64,000 nucleotides of DNA from contig OMXA01000006.1 in assembly GCA_900314905.1 (NCBI GenBank), forward strand, positions 1 to 64,000. Direction: 5' to 3'. Source of the DNA: an uncultured Erysipelotrichaceae bacterium. GTDB lineage: Bacteria > Bacillota_I > Bacilli_A > Erysipelotrichales > Erysipelotrichaceae. Positions 16,541 to 26,267 of this stretch are shown here, piece after piece; the stretch's first letter is position 1, and every line of letters starts with the position of its first letter. The notes under the pieces were generated by a model. The model did not search any database. It was given only the letters and a program-made list of their open reading frames with translations, and had not been told where the DNA came from. A program made the position numbers and the translations under genes.

Positions 16541-16567
16541 GCTAATTTTTGGCCGTCAATATTCATG
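16541..16567. repeat. 27-bp direct repeat, right copy
   Basis: Identical to 14345-14371. No inverted-repeat partner of the left element end is visible on its inner side, so the right end of the original element seems lost or the repeat has another origin. It lies about 45 bases before the XpaC-like gene and may have separated it from its native promoter. Confidence 0.85.
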
Positions 16568-16613
16568 GTGCTTGTGAGTTGCAGAACCTTGCAGAACTAT
16601 TAAACTTGAAGCT

Positions 16614-17024
16614 ATGACAGGAAAAGAAGAACGGCTGAATCAAGCCGGTGAACAGATCCATCGATTGGAACAGTATTCCTGCAAGATCAGAAACCCGCAG
16701 GTGAAGGATAGTCTTCGCAGCCTCATCAGTGTGCTCGGTTCTCTGAAGGAGACGCAGTATCTCTTTGACAGCGGCGAGAAAGAGCTGAAGAATCTTTATT
16801 CCCGTTATCTTCCATATCTGGATCAGATTCTGGATCAGTATCTGGAAATCTCAGAGAGCGGGAACTATGAAGCAACGGTCAGATCTGAACGGGAGCTGAA
16901 AAGGATGCTGGGCAGTCTTGCTGAAGCAGTCAGAAAAATCAATCTGCTTCTTCCTCAGGACGAAGCAGAGGAAGCGGCAGCAACTATCTCTGCCGAAAAA
17001 ATGAAACATGCAATGGAGAGCTGA
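16614..17024 (+). CDS. Helical protein resembling the C-terminal part of XpaC
   Basis: A 136-residue, all-helical cytosolic protein. The stretch CKIRNPQVKDSLRSL and the following FDSGEKELKNLYSRYLPYLDQILDQYLEI resemble the C-terminal helical region of XpaC-family proteins (5-bromo-4-chloroindolyl phosphate hydrolysis protein), which are often found beside TelA. The membrane part of XpaC is absent, but the next gene encodes a two-helix membrane protein, so the pair may form a split equivalent; this is inference. There is no good ribosome binding site before the ATG and the leader carries a tandem TTGCAGAACC/TTGCAGAACT. Confidence 0.65.
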   Translation: MTGKEERLNQAGEQIHRLEQYSCKIRNPQVKDSLRSLISVLGSLKETQYLFDSGEKELKNLYSRYLPYLDQILDQYLEISESGNYEATVRSERELKRMLGSLAEAVRKINLLLPQDEAEEAAATISAEKMKHAMES

Positions 17025-17025
17025 C

Positions 17026-17616
17026 ATGAAACTGGATGAATACCCGAATCTGAAAGACCGGATCAATGAGCTTGGGGAATCCGCGGCTTCCCCGTTCTCT
17101 TCCGACATGCTCAGAAATGGGACTGCTGCAGCGATTGTGATCGTGGCAGTTCTGTATCTGAGAGAGCAGCTGATTCCTGCAATTGCAGTGACGGCGATTC
17201 TTCTGCTGATATGGCTTCCTTGTTTTCTGGAGTATCGGAGAGCGGAAGAATCATGGAACAGGATCTCTGCCTCCGATCGAGCCAGGCTGGAACAGGATGC
17301 GGAGGGTGGCGAAGTATTCGGCAATGCGCTGCTTCTGAGTCAGTATGCTGTGATTCAGGAACAGGCTGGGTTATTTCTGGTCAGGGTGAAGAATCTGAGT
17401 TCTGTTTCCATCCGCATTGCAAAGCCTTCTGAAACGCATGGAATCTCCGGCCGGAATGGCGGAGATACGTTTCTCGTTACGTTCCGGGATGAGATGGGTC
17501 ATCAGTACCGGATTCTGTTTTCTTCTGCATATGGTGCTGCCGAGTCAGATGTGCTTGCGATGCTGAAGGACAGAATGGAACCGGAGAACAGCAAGATCAC
17601 GTATCAGAAAGGATGA
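17026..17616 (+). CDS. Two-helix membrane protein, unknown function
   Basis: A 196-residue protein with two adjacent hydrophobic helices (about 31-45 and 48-65), so both ends lie on the same side, presumably the cytosol. The C-terminal domain (about 85-196) is a mixed alpha/beta region without a motif I recognise; the two-helix hairpin plus soluble domain layout resembles PH-domain-like membrane proteins. The ATG at 17026 starts one base after the previous stop with GGAGAG ahead of it, so the genes are coupled; cinA follows four bases after its stop. Confidence 0.7.
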   Translation: MKLDEYPNLKDRINELGESAASPFSSDMLRNGTAAAIVIVAVLYLREQLIPAIAVTAILLLIWLPCFLEYRRAEESWNRISASDRARLEQDAEGGEVFGNALLLSQYAVIQEQAGLFLVRVKNLSSVSIRIAKPSETHGISGRNGGDTFLVTFRDEMGHQYRILFSSAYGAAESDVLAMLKDRMEPENSKITYQKG

Positions 17617-17620
17617 GACT

Positions 17621-18109
17621 ATGGAGAAGGATCTGATTGCAGAACAGATTAAGGAAGAACTGCTGAAGAGAAAGTGGTCAGTCTGCACGTGTGAGTCCAT
17701 GACTGCTGGAATGGTTGCATCAGCACTTGGAGATATTCCGGGAATTTCAGAAGTCCTTGCCGGCGGATTGGTTACGTATATGACCAGAGAGAAGCATATT
17801 CTTGCAGGAGTCCCGGAGGAGATTCTGAATACGGTCGGTGCCGTTTCCAGGGAATGTGCAGCGGCAATGGCTTCCGGAGCAGCAGAGCGCATGGGATGTG
17901 AGACATGTGTGTCGGTTACCGGGAATGCAGGCCCTTCCGGAATGGAAAATAAAGAAGATGGGCTGGTCTATATCGGCACCTATGTATCAGGAAAGACAGC
18001 CGTCAGAGAATATCATTTTTCCGGAAGCAGGCAGGAAACCAGAGAAGCTGCGTGCCTGCAGGCATTGAAGGATCTGCTGGATGAGATCAGAAACGAAAAG
18101 AGACCGTGA
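17621..18109 (+). CDS. pncC: CinA C-terminal-type nicotinamide-nucleotide amidohydrolase
   Basis: A 162-residue single-domain PncC/CinA-C protein that hydrolyses nicotinamide mononucleotide to nicotinic acid mononucleotide and ammonia in NAD recycling. Family residues are visible: CTCESMTAGMVASALGDIPGISEVLAGGLVTY, VSRECAAAMASGA and SVTGNAGPSG. The N-terminal molybdopterin-like domain of full CinA is missing, as in E. coli PncC. It closes a three-gene operon and its stop lies inside a bidirectional terminator hairpin. Confidence 0.9.
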   Translation: MEKDLIAEQIKEELLKRKWSVCTCESMTAGMVASALGDIPGISEVLAGGLVTYMTREKHILAGVPEEILNTVGAVSRECAAAMASGAAERMGCETCVSVTGNAGPSGMENKEDGLVYIGTYVSGKTAVREYHFSGSRQETREAACLQALKDLLDEIRNEKRP

Positions 18110-18120
18110 TTGGTCTCTTT
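18097..18120. terminator. Bidirectional terminator overlapping the pncC stop
   Basis: A nine-base perfect stem AAAGAGACC / GGTCTCTTT with a six-base loop that contains the pncC stop codon. A-rich on the left and TTT on the right, it can end both pncC and the convergent TM2 gene. Confidence 0.75.
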
Positions 18121-18145
18121 GCATTCTGGTCTGTTGCTGAGTTCT

Positions 18146-18571
18146 TCAGCCACGCCAGGTATCGGTGATTACGTGATGCTTCTGCATGAATTCTTCGTCG
18201 CTGGAACAGAGAGCGATAATACCCTGAATCAGCCCGATCAGAGCCGGGATGCCTGTCCAGCAGAAGCAGATGCTGAGAATTCCTTTCGTGGTTTCACCCA
18301 TATAGAAGTACTGAATGCCGATATCGCCGAGCAGAATCGCCAGGATTCCATAAGCGGTTTTTGACTTGACGGGCCATCTGCTGTCCGGGATAAACGCATC
18401 ATCAGAGAAATAGTCTCTGCGATCGCTGTCCTGAAAGGATGGCTGCGGCTGTTCCTGATACTGATACTGTTTCTGCTGTGGTTCCCAGTCATCGAGCTTT
18501 GCCCCGCAATTCGGGCAGAAGTGTGCACCGGAGCGTATTTCAGCCCCGCAGTTCGGACAATACCATGTCAT
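18146..18571 (-). CDS. Zinc-ribbon and TM2-domain membrane protein
   Basis: The 141-residue protein starts with a zinc ribbon, CPNCGAEIRSGAHFCPNCG (Cys pairs near residues 5, 8, 19 and 22), then a Gln/Pro/Tyr-rich linker, then a C-terminal TM2 domain: KSKTAYGILAILLGDIGIQYFYMG followed by a second helix ending in a short cytoplasmic tail. This is a very common Firmicutes architecture with no settled function. The ATG at 18571 is chosen because AGGAGGGATAACA precedes it and the zinc ribbon begins at once; that ribosome binding site overlaps the stop of the upstream gene. Confidence 0.85.
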   Translation of the reverse strand: MTWYCPNCGAEIRSGAHFCPNCGAKLDDWEPQQKQYQYQEQPQPSFQDSDRRDYFSDDAFIPDSRWPVKSKTAYGILAILLGDIGIQYFYMGETTKGILSICFCWTGIPALIGLIQGIIALCSSDEEFMQKHHVITDTWRG

Positions 18572-18573
18572 TG

Positions 18574-19059
18574 TTATCCCTCCTCGTAGTTCATCATTGC
18601 TGAAAGTACTTTCTGCACCTGGCGTGCTTCCTCTTCTTTCAGCCACGTAAGCGTGCCGTTTTCCTGAAGCCTTGCGACGATTGCAAGTCCTCTGGCTTGG
18701 GGATCATGCGATCGCATCAGGATGATGGAATTGTCTTCCGCTGCTCCGGGAAGCGCTCTTTGATTGTATAGGATCCGATACGGATTGCCCAGCATGTCTG
18801 CAGGTGCGGTAACAAGATGCCTGGCTTCGGAATAAGGCTCCTGATGCGAGGAGCGGAGGACTTTGTTGGTTTCATAGAAAATGGTGTCCATTGCGTAGGC
18901 AGAAGTGCGCTGAGCATCGATTTTTTGGGTCCGGGTATCCGTATAATAGGTTCTGAGAACCAGGGTTCCTCGGAAGAAATACGGCTGGTCATGGCCATAT
19001 AAAGCGACAGTACATACGTTCTGTCTCAGATATTCGAAGCCTGGCGTCTGCTTTTCCAT
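18574..19059 (-). CDS. Conserved-looking cytosolic protein, unknown function
   Basis: A 161-residue protein without membrane segments or signal peptide that I cannot place in a family. It is mixed alpha/beta by appearance, with the segments PYFFRGTLVLRTYYTDTRT and MRSHDPQARGLAIVARLQENG. The ATG at 19059 is preferred because GGAGGATCGCGGCA precedes it; longer starts reach into the promoter region of the next gene and lack such a site. Its stop codon lies inside the ribosome binding site of the TM2 protein, so the two are translated together. Confidence 0.65.
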   Translation of the reverse strand: MEKQTPGFEYLRQNVCTVALYGHDQPYFFRGTLVLRTYYTDTRTQKIDAQRTSAYAMDTIFYETNKVLRSSHQEPYSEARHLVTAPADMLGNPYRILYNQRALPGAAEDNSIILMRSHDPQARGLAIVARLQENGTLTWLKEEEARQVQKVLSAMMNYEEG

Positions 19060-19167
19060 TGCCGCGATCCTCCTGGCTTTATGATAAACTCTTTCGGCAG
19101 GATTGAGTAGGGCAGTGCAATTATTTCGATGCAGTGCAGCAGGAATATACGGTAAAATTGAACTGCT

Positions 19168-20436
19168 ATGAGTAAAGTCATTGATCAGTTCGGCGTACAT
19201 GTGGGAAAGAATGCGGAAGAACATCCGGAACGGATCCGGAAAGAAATTCTTGCGGCTTACAGGCTGTTCGGGTGGTATCAGCATCATTTTCCTGACCGGC
19301 GCAGACCGAAGTCCCGGCAGTATCTGGCCGATGCATGCATGAAGTTCATGGTGGAAGGATTCTCACATCCGGAACACGCTGCTATGGTCAGCATCTTCAT
19401 GCCGTGCGAGCTGCTGCACGCGTTCGGAATTTCGCCGATCTGTGCCGAGATGTTCTCCACGTATCTGAATGGAGCGGGGGCGGAGAAGGCTTTTGCGGAA
19501 GCGGCAGAGAAAGCTGGCATTGCAGATACCTACTGCAGCTATCATAAGGTCGTGATGGGAGCTGCTCTGACGGGGGTGCTTCCTTCTGCCCGCTACATCA
19601 TCAATTCTTCGCTGGCTTGCGATGCAAATAATCTGACCTTCCGGGCACTTTCCGAACAGATGGGAACGCCGCAGTTCTATGTCGAGGTTCCTTACCGCAA
19701 AGAGGAATCCTCCGTGGAGTATGTCATGAGGCAGCTGAAAGAGCTGGCGGAGGCGCTGGAGGAGCGGGAAGGAAAACGGCTGGATCCTGGTCTTCTGAAA
19801 CTGTATACTGACCGCAGTGCGGAAACGATCCGGAATCTTCAGAAGACGATTCCTCTGCGCAGGACGAGATATCTGCCTGGTGATCTGACATCGGAATTAT
19901 ATGAAGCATTGATGATGCATAATGCCCTGGGCAGTGAGGAAGCACTGGAGTATTCCAGGCTTCTGAAAAAGGATTTTGAACATGCATCCATGGATGAGGG
20001 AAAGCGGATTCTCTGGATGCATACGAATCCATTCTGGCAGAAGAGTGCTCAGGAACTGCTGAATTTCCGTCCTGATCATCATGTGGCAGCAACGGAGCTG
20101 AGCTATGATGTCTGGCAGAATTACCATACCGACGACCCATTCCGCTTCATGGCAGAGCGCCTGGTTTATGATCCGTATAACGGACCGGTGTCCGATCGGG
20201 TGCGGGCAGCTCAGGAAATGGCACAGAAGGTTTCGGCAGATGGCGTGGTGCTGTTCTGCCACTGGGGCTGCAAGGAGACCTGCGGAGCTTCTTTGTATAT
20301 CAAGCAGCAGCTCGAGGCGGCGGGCTTTCCGACGCTGATACTGAATGGGGACGGAGTAGATCGGTCCAATACTTCAGACGGGCAGGTTTCCACCCGTTTA
20401 GGTGCTTTCATGGAAATGCTGGGAGGAATCGGATGA
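19168..20436 (+). CDS. 2-Hydroxyacyl-CoA dehydratase family subunit (HgdB/DCCP-like)
   Basis: A 422-residue member of the 2-hydroxyacyl-CoA dehydratase subunit family, which binds an iron-sulfur cluster through conserved Cys. Family positions are Cys80 in IFMPCELLHAFG, Cys123 in TYCSYHK and the CHWGCKETC motif at about 364-372. Relatives either dehydrate 2-hydroxyacyl-CoA (HgdAB, FldBC) or are double-cubane-cluster proteins that reduce small molecules. The gene overlaps the next one by four bases (ATGA). The absence of CoA-transferase and hydroxyacid dehydrogenase genes nearby leaves the substrate open. Confidence 0.85.
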   Translation: MSKVIDQFGVHVGKNAEEHPERIRKEILAAYRLFGWYQHHFPDRRRPKSRQYLADACMKFMVEGFSHPEHAAMVSIFMPCELLHAFGISPICAEMFSTYLNGAGAEKAFAEAAEKAGIADTYCSYHKVVMGAALTGVLPSARYIINSSLACDANNLTFRALSEQMGTPQFYVEVPYRKEESSVEYVMRQLKELAEALEEREGKRLDPGLLKLYTDRSAETIRNLQKTIPLRRTRYLPGDLTSELYEALMMHNALGSEEALEYSRLLKKDFEHASMDEGKRILWMHTNPFWQKSAQELLNFRPDHHVAATELSYDVWQNYHTDDPFRFMAERLVYDPYNGPVSDRVRAAQEMAQKVSADGVVLFCHWGCKETCGASLYIKQQLEAAGFPTLILNGDGVDRSNTSDGQVSTRLGAFMEMLGGIG

Positions 20437-22109
20437 TTTATACCTCATGCCGATATGCGCCTGAGGAGCTGATGGCAGGGTTTCAGGAAACGTGCCAGCG
20501 GCTCGATCCTTCTCCGGAAGGATTTGAGTGTGCGGATTCCTGTTCCCACCCGAATATGTGCAGCTATGCAAAGGCGGTGATCGAGGAAATCAGAGCAAGG
20601 TCTGCGGAATGCGTGATTCTGACAGACTGCTGTGATGCGACAAGAAGAGTCTATGATGTGCTGAAAGCCTCCGGTACCGTCAGATTTCTGTATCTGCTGC
20701 CGCTTCCGCATAAGAACGGCGAGGCAGAACTGAAGCTGTTCGAACAGGAACTGATCCGGCTGAAGGATGCTTATCAGGAGTATTCCGGGAAAGCATTTCA
20801 GGTCTCTGATGCCGTCAAAGCGTATCAGAAGCAGCAGAAGAAACAGCGCAAGGAGCCTGCCGGACCGTTTCTGCGGCTGCTCGGCGCTCATGGCGGAAGT
20901 GTGCTGAAGGAGGAAATTTCTGCGGTATTTCCGGATGTTCTGCTGATTGATGATACGTGCACCGGAAACAGAACGCTCAGAAGAGAAGCAGAAAGCGAAG
21001 AAACGTTTTTCCATTGGTATGCCTATGCACTTTTGAATCAGGACCAGGCATGCATGCGAATGTGGTATCGGGGCGGCAGGAATCCTGAATATTCAGTCCG
21101 CCCGGAAGGAGAGATCTTCCATACCATCAAGTTCTGCGATTATTACAGCTTTGAATATATGGAAGAAAAGAAGAATCCGGATCTTCCGATTCTGAAAATT
21201 GAAACGGATACGACGAGGCAGAACAGCGGTCAGCTGAAGACACGGCTGGAAGCTTTCCGGGAGGAACTTGGGATGAGTCAGATCAATTCGATCAGGGTCA
21301 GTGATCCGGACCGGATCTATGTTGCGGGAATTGACAGCGGAAGTGCCAGCACGGATGCGGTTGTCATGGATCGGGATTGCAGAATTCTCGGAAGAGCAAT
21401 TCTGCCGACCGGAGCAGGAGCCGCCAGCGGAGCAGAGAAAGCGCTGGAACAGGCATTGAAACAGGCAGGCATCCGGAAAGAAGAACTGACTGCAATCGTG
21501 ACGACGGGATATGGCCGCCAGACGATCGGAGTCGGCTCAGCTTCCGTGACAGAGATTACGTGCCACGCAAGGGGAGCGCATTTTCTTGATCCTTCGGCGC
21601 GCACGGTCATTGATATCGGCGGGCAGGACAGCAAGGTGATCCGCATTGATGAAAACGGGGCGGTGAAAAACTTCGTGATGAATGATAAATGCGCTGCCGG
21701 GACTGGAAGATTCCTGGAGATGCAGGCAAGAGCGCTCGGCCTGAGTCTGACTGAGATGTCTTCGCTTGGCCTTTCCTGGAAGAATGAAGTGACGATCTCG
21801 AGCATGTGCACGGTGTTTGCGGAATCAGAAGTGGTCAGCCTGGTGGCACAGAATGTGCCGGCGGCAGATATCATCCATGGCCTGAATCGTTCCGTTGCGG
21901 CGAGAACCGCATTGCTTGGCGGCAGGATCGGAATGGAGCCGGCATTTATCATGACGGGAGGAGTGGCACAGAATGCCGGAGTTGTCACGTGTCTGGAAGA
22001 GAAGCTTCAGGAAAAGATCTTTGTCTCACCGGACTCGCAGCTGTGCGGTTCAATCGGAGCTGCCCTGATTGCGCTGGAGCAGGTCGGCGTGCATGCAGAC
22101 GATCGATGA
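20433..22109 (+). CDS. Fusion of a dehydratase-like subunit with an ATP-dependent activase
   Basis: Residues 1 to about 290 resemble a second, shortened HgdB-type subunit (MIYTSCRYAPEELMAGF, NMCSYAKAVIEEI, ILTDCCDATRRVYD). Residues about 296-558 are a BadF/BcrA/HgdC activase, the ATPase that pumps a low-potential electron into the dehydratase: GIDSGSASTDAVVMD (phosphate-binding), VIDIGGQDSKVI, and the two cluster Cys in NDKCAAGTGRFLE and SSMCTVFAES. Activase and dehydratase subunits are normally separate or joined in much larger proteins, so this compact fusion is unusual. It overlaps the preceding subunit gene by four bases and the DUF4186 gene by 17, giving a complete activase-dehydratase module. 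Confidence 0.87.
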   Translation: MIYTSCRYAPEELMAGFQETCQRLDPSPEGFECADSCSHPNMCSYAKAVIEEIRARSAECVILTDCCDATRRVYDVLKASGTVRFLYLLPLPHKNGEAELKLFEQELIRLKDAYQEYSGKAFQVSDAVKAYQKQQKKQRKEPAGPFLRLLGAHGGSVLKEEISAVFPDVLLIDDTCTGNRTLRREAESEETFFHWYAYALLNQDQACMRMWYRGGRNPEYSVRPEGEIFHTIKFCDYYSFEYMEEKKNPDLPILKIETDTTRQNSGQLKTRLEAFREELGMSQINSIRVSDPDRIYVAGIDSGSASTDAVVMDRDCRILGRAILPTGAGAASGAEKALEQALKQAGIRKEELTAIVTTGYGRQTIGVGSASVTEITCHARGAHFLDPSARTVIDIGGQDSKVIRIDENGAVKNFVMNDKCAAGTGRFLEMQARALGLSLTEMSSLGLSWKNEVTISSMCTVFAESEVVSLVAQNVPAADIIHGLNRSVAARTALLGGRIGMEPAFIMTGGVAQNAGVVTCLEEKLQEKIFVSPDSQLCGSIGAALIALEQVGVHADDR

Positions 22110-22488
22110 AGCTCTCAAAAAGCTGAGCCGTTCTTCTTTCCGGGCTTCGTTTCATCTGAATGCGGAAGAAAAAGAATATGTCCGGAAGAAGGGGATGGAT
22201 ACGATCCGGAGTCATTGCCGTGACTTCGTGCATAAGCGCCTGGCACCGGCATATCCCCTTCATGATGGCAGCCAGACGCCGACGCATGGGCATCCCGTCT
22301 TTCCGGCTCAGCATGCATGTGCATGCTGCTGCCGAGGCTGTCTGCAGAAATGGTATCGGGTTCCCAAGGGCACTTTGCTGAGCGAGGTACAGCAGGAGAA
22401 AATCGTGAATCTGCTGATGGCCTGGATTGAGCGGGAGATGAATGATCCGGAGTCAGCAGAAAGATCAATTCAGAAGAGGGAGGAGTAA
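22093..22488 (+). CDS. DUF4186 family protein
   Basis: A 131-residue protein that matches the DUF4186 pattern as I know it: ALKKLSRSSFRASFHL, KGMDTIRSHCRDFVHKRLAPA, GHPVFPAQHACACCCRGCLQKWYRVPKG, then an amphipathic C-terminal helix. The cluster of Cys and His (QHACACCCRGC) suggests metal binding. The function of the family is not known to me. The ATG at 22093 overlaps the end of the activase fusion and GGAGCAGG lies before it. gdhA follows three bases after its stop, so all four genes appear to be one transcript. Confidence 0.82.
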   Translation: MQTIDEALKKLSRSSFRASFHLNAEEKEYVRKKGMDTIRSHCRDFVHKRLAPAYPLHDGSQTPTHGHPVFPAQHACACCCRGCLQKWYRVPKGTLLSEVQQEKIVNLLMAWIEREMNDPESAERSIQKREE

Positions 22489-23838
<1,350 letters not shown>

Positions 23839-23863
23839 AAGAATCGGTTCTGACATCAGTGCA

Positions 23864-23890
23864 GGCTCCTGCTTCGGCAGGAGTCTTTTT
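23864..23890 (+). terminator. Terminator of the dehydratase-gdhA operon
   Basis: Stem CTCCTGC / GCAGGAG, extended by a G-U and a G-C pair, with a TTCG loop and TTTTT directly after. Confidence 0.9.
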
Positions 23891-23947
23891 CAGATTGATT
23901 GCAAAGAACTGCTCCAGGAAGATATCTCTTTACGCAGAATTTACAAA

Positions 23948-23980
23948 ATGTTTGAAACATGCATGGTACCGTGTGATAAT
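23948..23980 (+). promoter_or_regulatory. Promoter and palindrome of the ABC importer operon
   Basis: TTGAAA (23952-23957) and GATAAT (23975-23980) are 17 bases apart. The -35 box is buried in the perfect palindrome ATGTTTGAAACAT (23948-23960), a likely repressor site. Confidence 0.7.
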
Positions 23981-24025
23981 GGAAGCAGAAAGCGTTTGCA
24001 TTTTGCAGATTAGGAGGAAAAGATA

Positions 24026-25105
24026 ATGAAACGCGTTTTAAGTGTCGCTCTTGGGTTCATGATGGCAGTCAGCCTGGCAGGGTGCGGAAGTTCTTCTTCC
24101 GGAACTGCTTCAGCAAGCGGCTCTGCCGCAGCAGATTCCGGGGACAATACCCTTGTGGTCTATTCGCCGAATACGGATTCTCTGATCAATGCAACGATTC
24201 CGGCATTTGAAAAAGCAACCGGCATCAAGGTGGAAGTGATCTCGGCTGGCACCGGCGATCTGCAGACTCGGATCGATTCAGAGAAGGAAAATCCGCAGGG
24301 TGATATCATGTTCGGCGGAATGAATCCTTCGCAGCTGGAGAAGTATCCGGATAATTTCGAAGAGTATACGTCTCCGAATGACACGCTTCTTCCGAAGGAA
24401 TATCAGAATTATAAAGGCGTGATCTCCCATTACTGTCTGGATGGCTCGGCGGCATTGCTCATCAATAAAGACGTCTTTGCAGAACTTGGCCTGAATCCGG
24501 ATGACTTCACTTCTTATGAAGATCTGCTCTGGCCGGAGCTGAAGGGCCATATTGCCATGGGCGATCCGGCGAACTCTTCCAGTGCATGGGCAGAGCTCAC
24601 GAATATGCTGCTGGTCAAGGGGACACCTGGCGAATATGACGAAGATGCATGGAAGTTCGTGGAAGAATTTGCGAAGAACCTGGATGGCATCATGCTGGAT
24701 TCTTCCTCCAAGATCTATAAAGGTGTTGCAGATGGCGAATATGCAGTCGGTGTTTCCTATGAAGATCCGTGCGTAGGTCTTCTGGTTGACGGTGCTACGA
24801 ATCTGAAGCTGGTCTATCCTTCTGAGGGCGCAGTATGGCTGCCGGCAGGGGTTGCGATCATCAAGGGTGCTCCGCATGAAGAAAATGCCAGGAAGTTCGT
24901 CGATTTCCTGCTGAGTGACGAAGGACAGCAGGCAATTGCGACTACGACGGCACGGCCGGCAAATACCAGCATTCAGAATACAACTGATCTTATGACTCCG
25001 TTCTCTGAGATCAACGTTGCCTATGAAGACATTGATTACTGTGCAGAACATAAGGCGGAGTGGCAGCAGCGCTGGACGGATATCTTCACGAGCAGCGTAG
25101 AGTAA
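24026..25105 (+). CDS. ABC importer solute-binding lipoprotein, ferric-iron type
   Basis: A 359-residue lipoprotein with signal peptide ending LAGCG (Cys near residue 20) and a Ser/Ala-rich linker before the binding domain. The domain begins NTLVVYSPNTDSLINATIPAFEKATGIKVEVISAGTGDLQTRI, the usual start of the FbpA/AfuA/IdiA group; the ARPANTS segment near the end also fits. This group binds ferric iron, but close relatives carry 2-aminoethylphosphonate, phosphoglycerate or polyamines, so iron is only the likeliest ligand. It is the first gene of a three-gene operon with ATPase and permease. TAGGAGGAAAAG precedes the ATG. Confidence 0.85.
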   Translation: MKRVLSVALGFMMAVSLAGCGSSSSGTASASGSAAADSGDNTLVVYSPNTDSLINATIPAFEKATGIKVEVISAGTGDLQTRIDSEKENPQGDIMFGGMNPSQLEKYPDNFEEYTSPNDTLLPKEYQNYKGVISHYCLDGSAALLINKDVFAELGLNPDDFTSYEDLLWPELKGHIAMGDPANSSSAWAELTNMLLVKGTPGEYDEDAWKFVEEFAKNLDGIMLDSSSKIYKGVADGEYAVGVSYEDPCVGLLVDGATNLKLVYPSEGAVWLPAGVAIIKGAPHEENARKFVDFLLSDEGQQAIATTTARPANTSIQNTTDLMTPFSEINVAYEDIDYCAEHKAEWQQRWTDIFTSSVE

Positions 25106-25136
25106 GCTTCATTGTATCGTTTCGGGAGAGTCGAAT

Positions 25137-26267
25137 ATGAGTGTGAATATCAGAATCAAGGATGCCGTGAAGAAATACGGCGATCATACAATCATTTCCG
25201 ACTTATCACTGGATATCAGGGAGGGTGAATTCTTCACCCTCCTTGGTCCTTCCGGCTGTGGTAAGACGACATTGCTTCGGATGATTGCCGGCTTCAATTC
25301 CATTGAAGGAGGAGATTTCTATTTCAATGATGTCCGGATCAATGAGATGGATCCGGCTAAGCGGAATATCGGCATGGTGTTTCAGAACTATGCAGTATTT
25401 CCTAACATGACCGTCGAGAAGAATGTTGCCTTCGGCTTGAAGCAGCGGAAACTTCCGAAAGAAGAGATTAAAGAAAAGACAGATCAGTTTCTGAAGCTGA
25501 TGCAGATTGATCAGTACCGGGACCGGATGCCGGAACGTCTGTCAGGCGGCCAGCAGCAGCGGGTTGCCCTGGCGAGAGCATTGGCGATCACGCCGGATGT
25601 GCTGCTGATGGATGAACCGCTGTCAAATCTGGATGCGAAACTGCGGGTGGAAATGCGCTCGGTCATCAAGGAGATCCAGCATAGTGTCGGCATCACGACG
25701 GTATATGTCACCCATGACCAGGAAGAAGCGATGGCGGTCAGCGATCGCATTGCAGTTATGAACCATGGTGACATTCAGCAGGTCGGGACTCCGAAGAACC
25801 TGTATCAGCGGCCGGCCAATCAGTTCGTTGCAAATTTCATCGGACGAACGAATATGATGAAAGCACATCTGGCGGTAAGAGATGGGATTCCGTATCTCCA
25901 GCTGAAGGCCGGGTTCGAAGTGCCGATGGATACGATCCGTCCCCAGGAGATCTATGACCGGGATGTGATTGCGTCCATCCGCCCGGAAGAGATGGTCGTG
26001 GATCCTTCGGATGATGGGAAGGGTGTTGAAGCGGTCGTGGATGATGCCGTATTCCTTGGCCTGGATACGACCTACTTCGTGCATTTTATGGATGGAGAGA
26101 AGGCTGTGATCATTCAGGAATCCAGCATTGATTCCATGATTGAAAAAGGCACGGACGTGCATCTGCTTCTGAAGACGGAAAAACTGAATCTGTTCAATGA
26201 AGACGGAAGCCGGAGTCTGATGACCGGGGTGGTCAATGATCTGGATCTTCTGAAGAAAGGTGCGTGA
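25137..26267 (+). CDS. ABC importer ATP-binding protein (FbpC/PotA type)
   Basis: The 376-residue ATPase powers the importer. The nucleotide-binding domain has Walker A GPSGCGKTT, Q-loop VFQNYAVFPNM, signature LSGGQQQRVALARAL, Walker B LLMDEPLSNLDAKLR and the switch His in YVTHDQEEAM. The C-terminal part (about 240-376) is a TOBE-type regulatory domain, as in FbpC and PotA. It starts 31 bases after the binding-protein gene with CGGGAGAG upstream and overlaps the permease gene by four bases. Confidence 0.93.
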   Translation: MSVNIRIKDAVKKYGDHTIISDLSLDIREGEFFTLLGPSGCGKTTLLRMIAGFNSIEGGDFYFNDVRINEMDPAKRNIGMVFQNYAVFPNMTVEKNVAFGLKQRKLPKEEIKEKTDQFLKLMQIDQYRDRMPERLSGGQQQRVALARALAITPDVLLMDEPLSNLDAKLRVEMRSVIKEIQHSVGITTVYVTHDQEEAMAVSDRIAVMNHGDIQQVGTPKNLYQRPANQFVANFIGRTNMMKAHLAVRDGIPYLQLKAGFEVPMDTIRPQEIYDRDVIASIRPEEMVVDPSDDGKGVEAVVDDAVFLGLDTTYFVHFMDGEKAVIIQESSIDSMIEKGTDVHLLLKTEKLNLFNEDGSRSLMTGVVNDLDLLKKGA

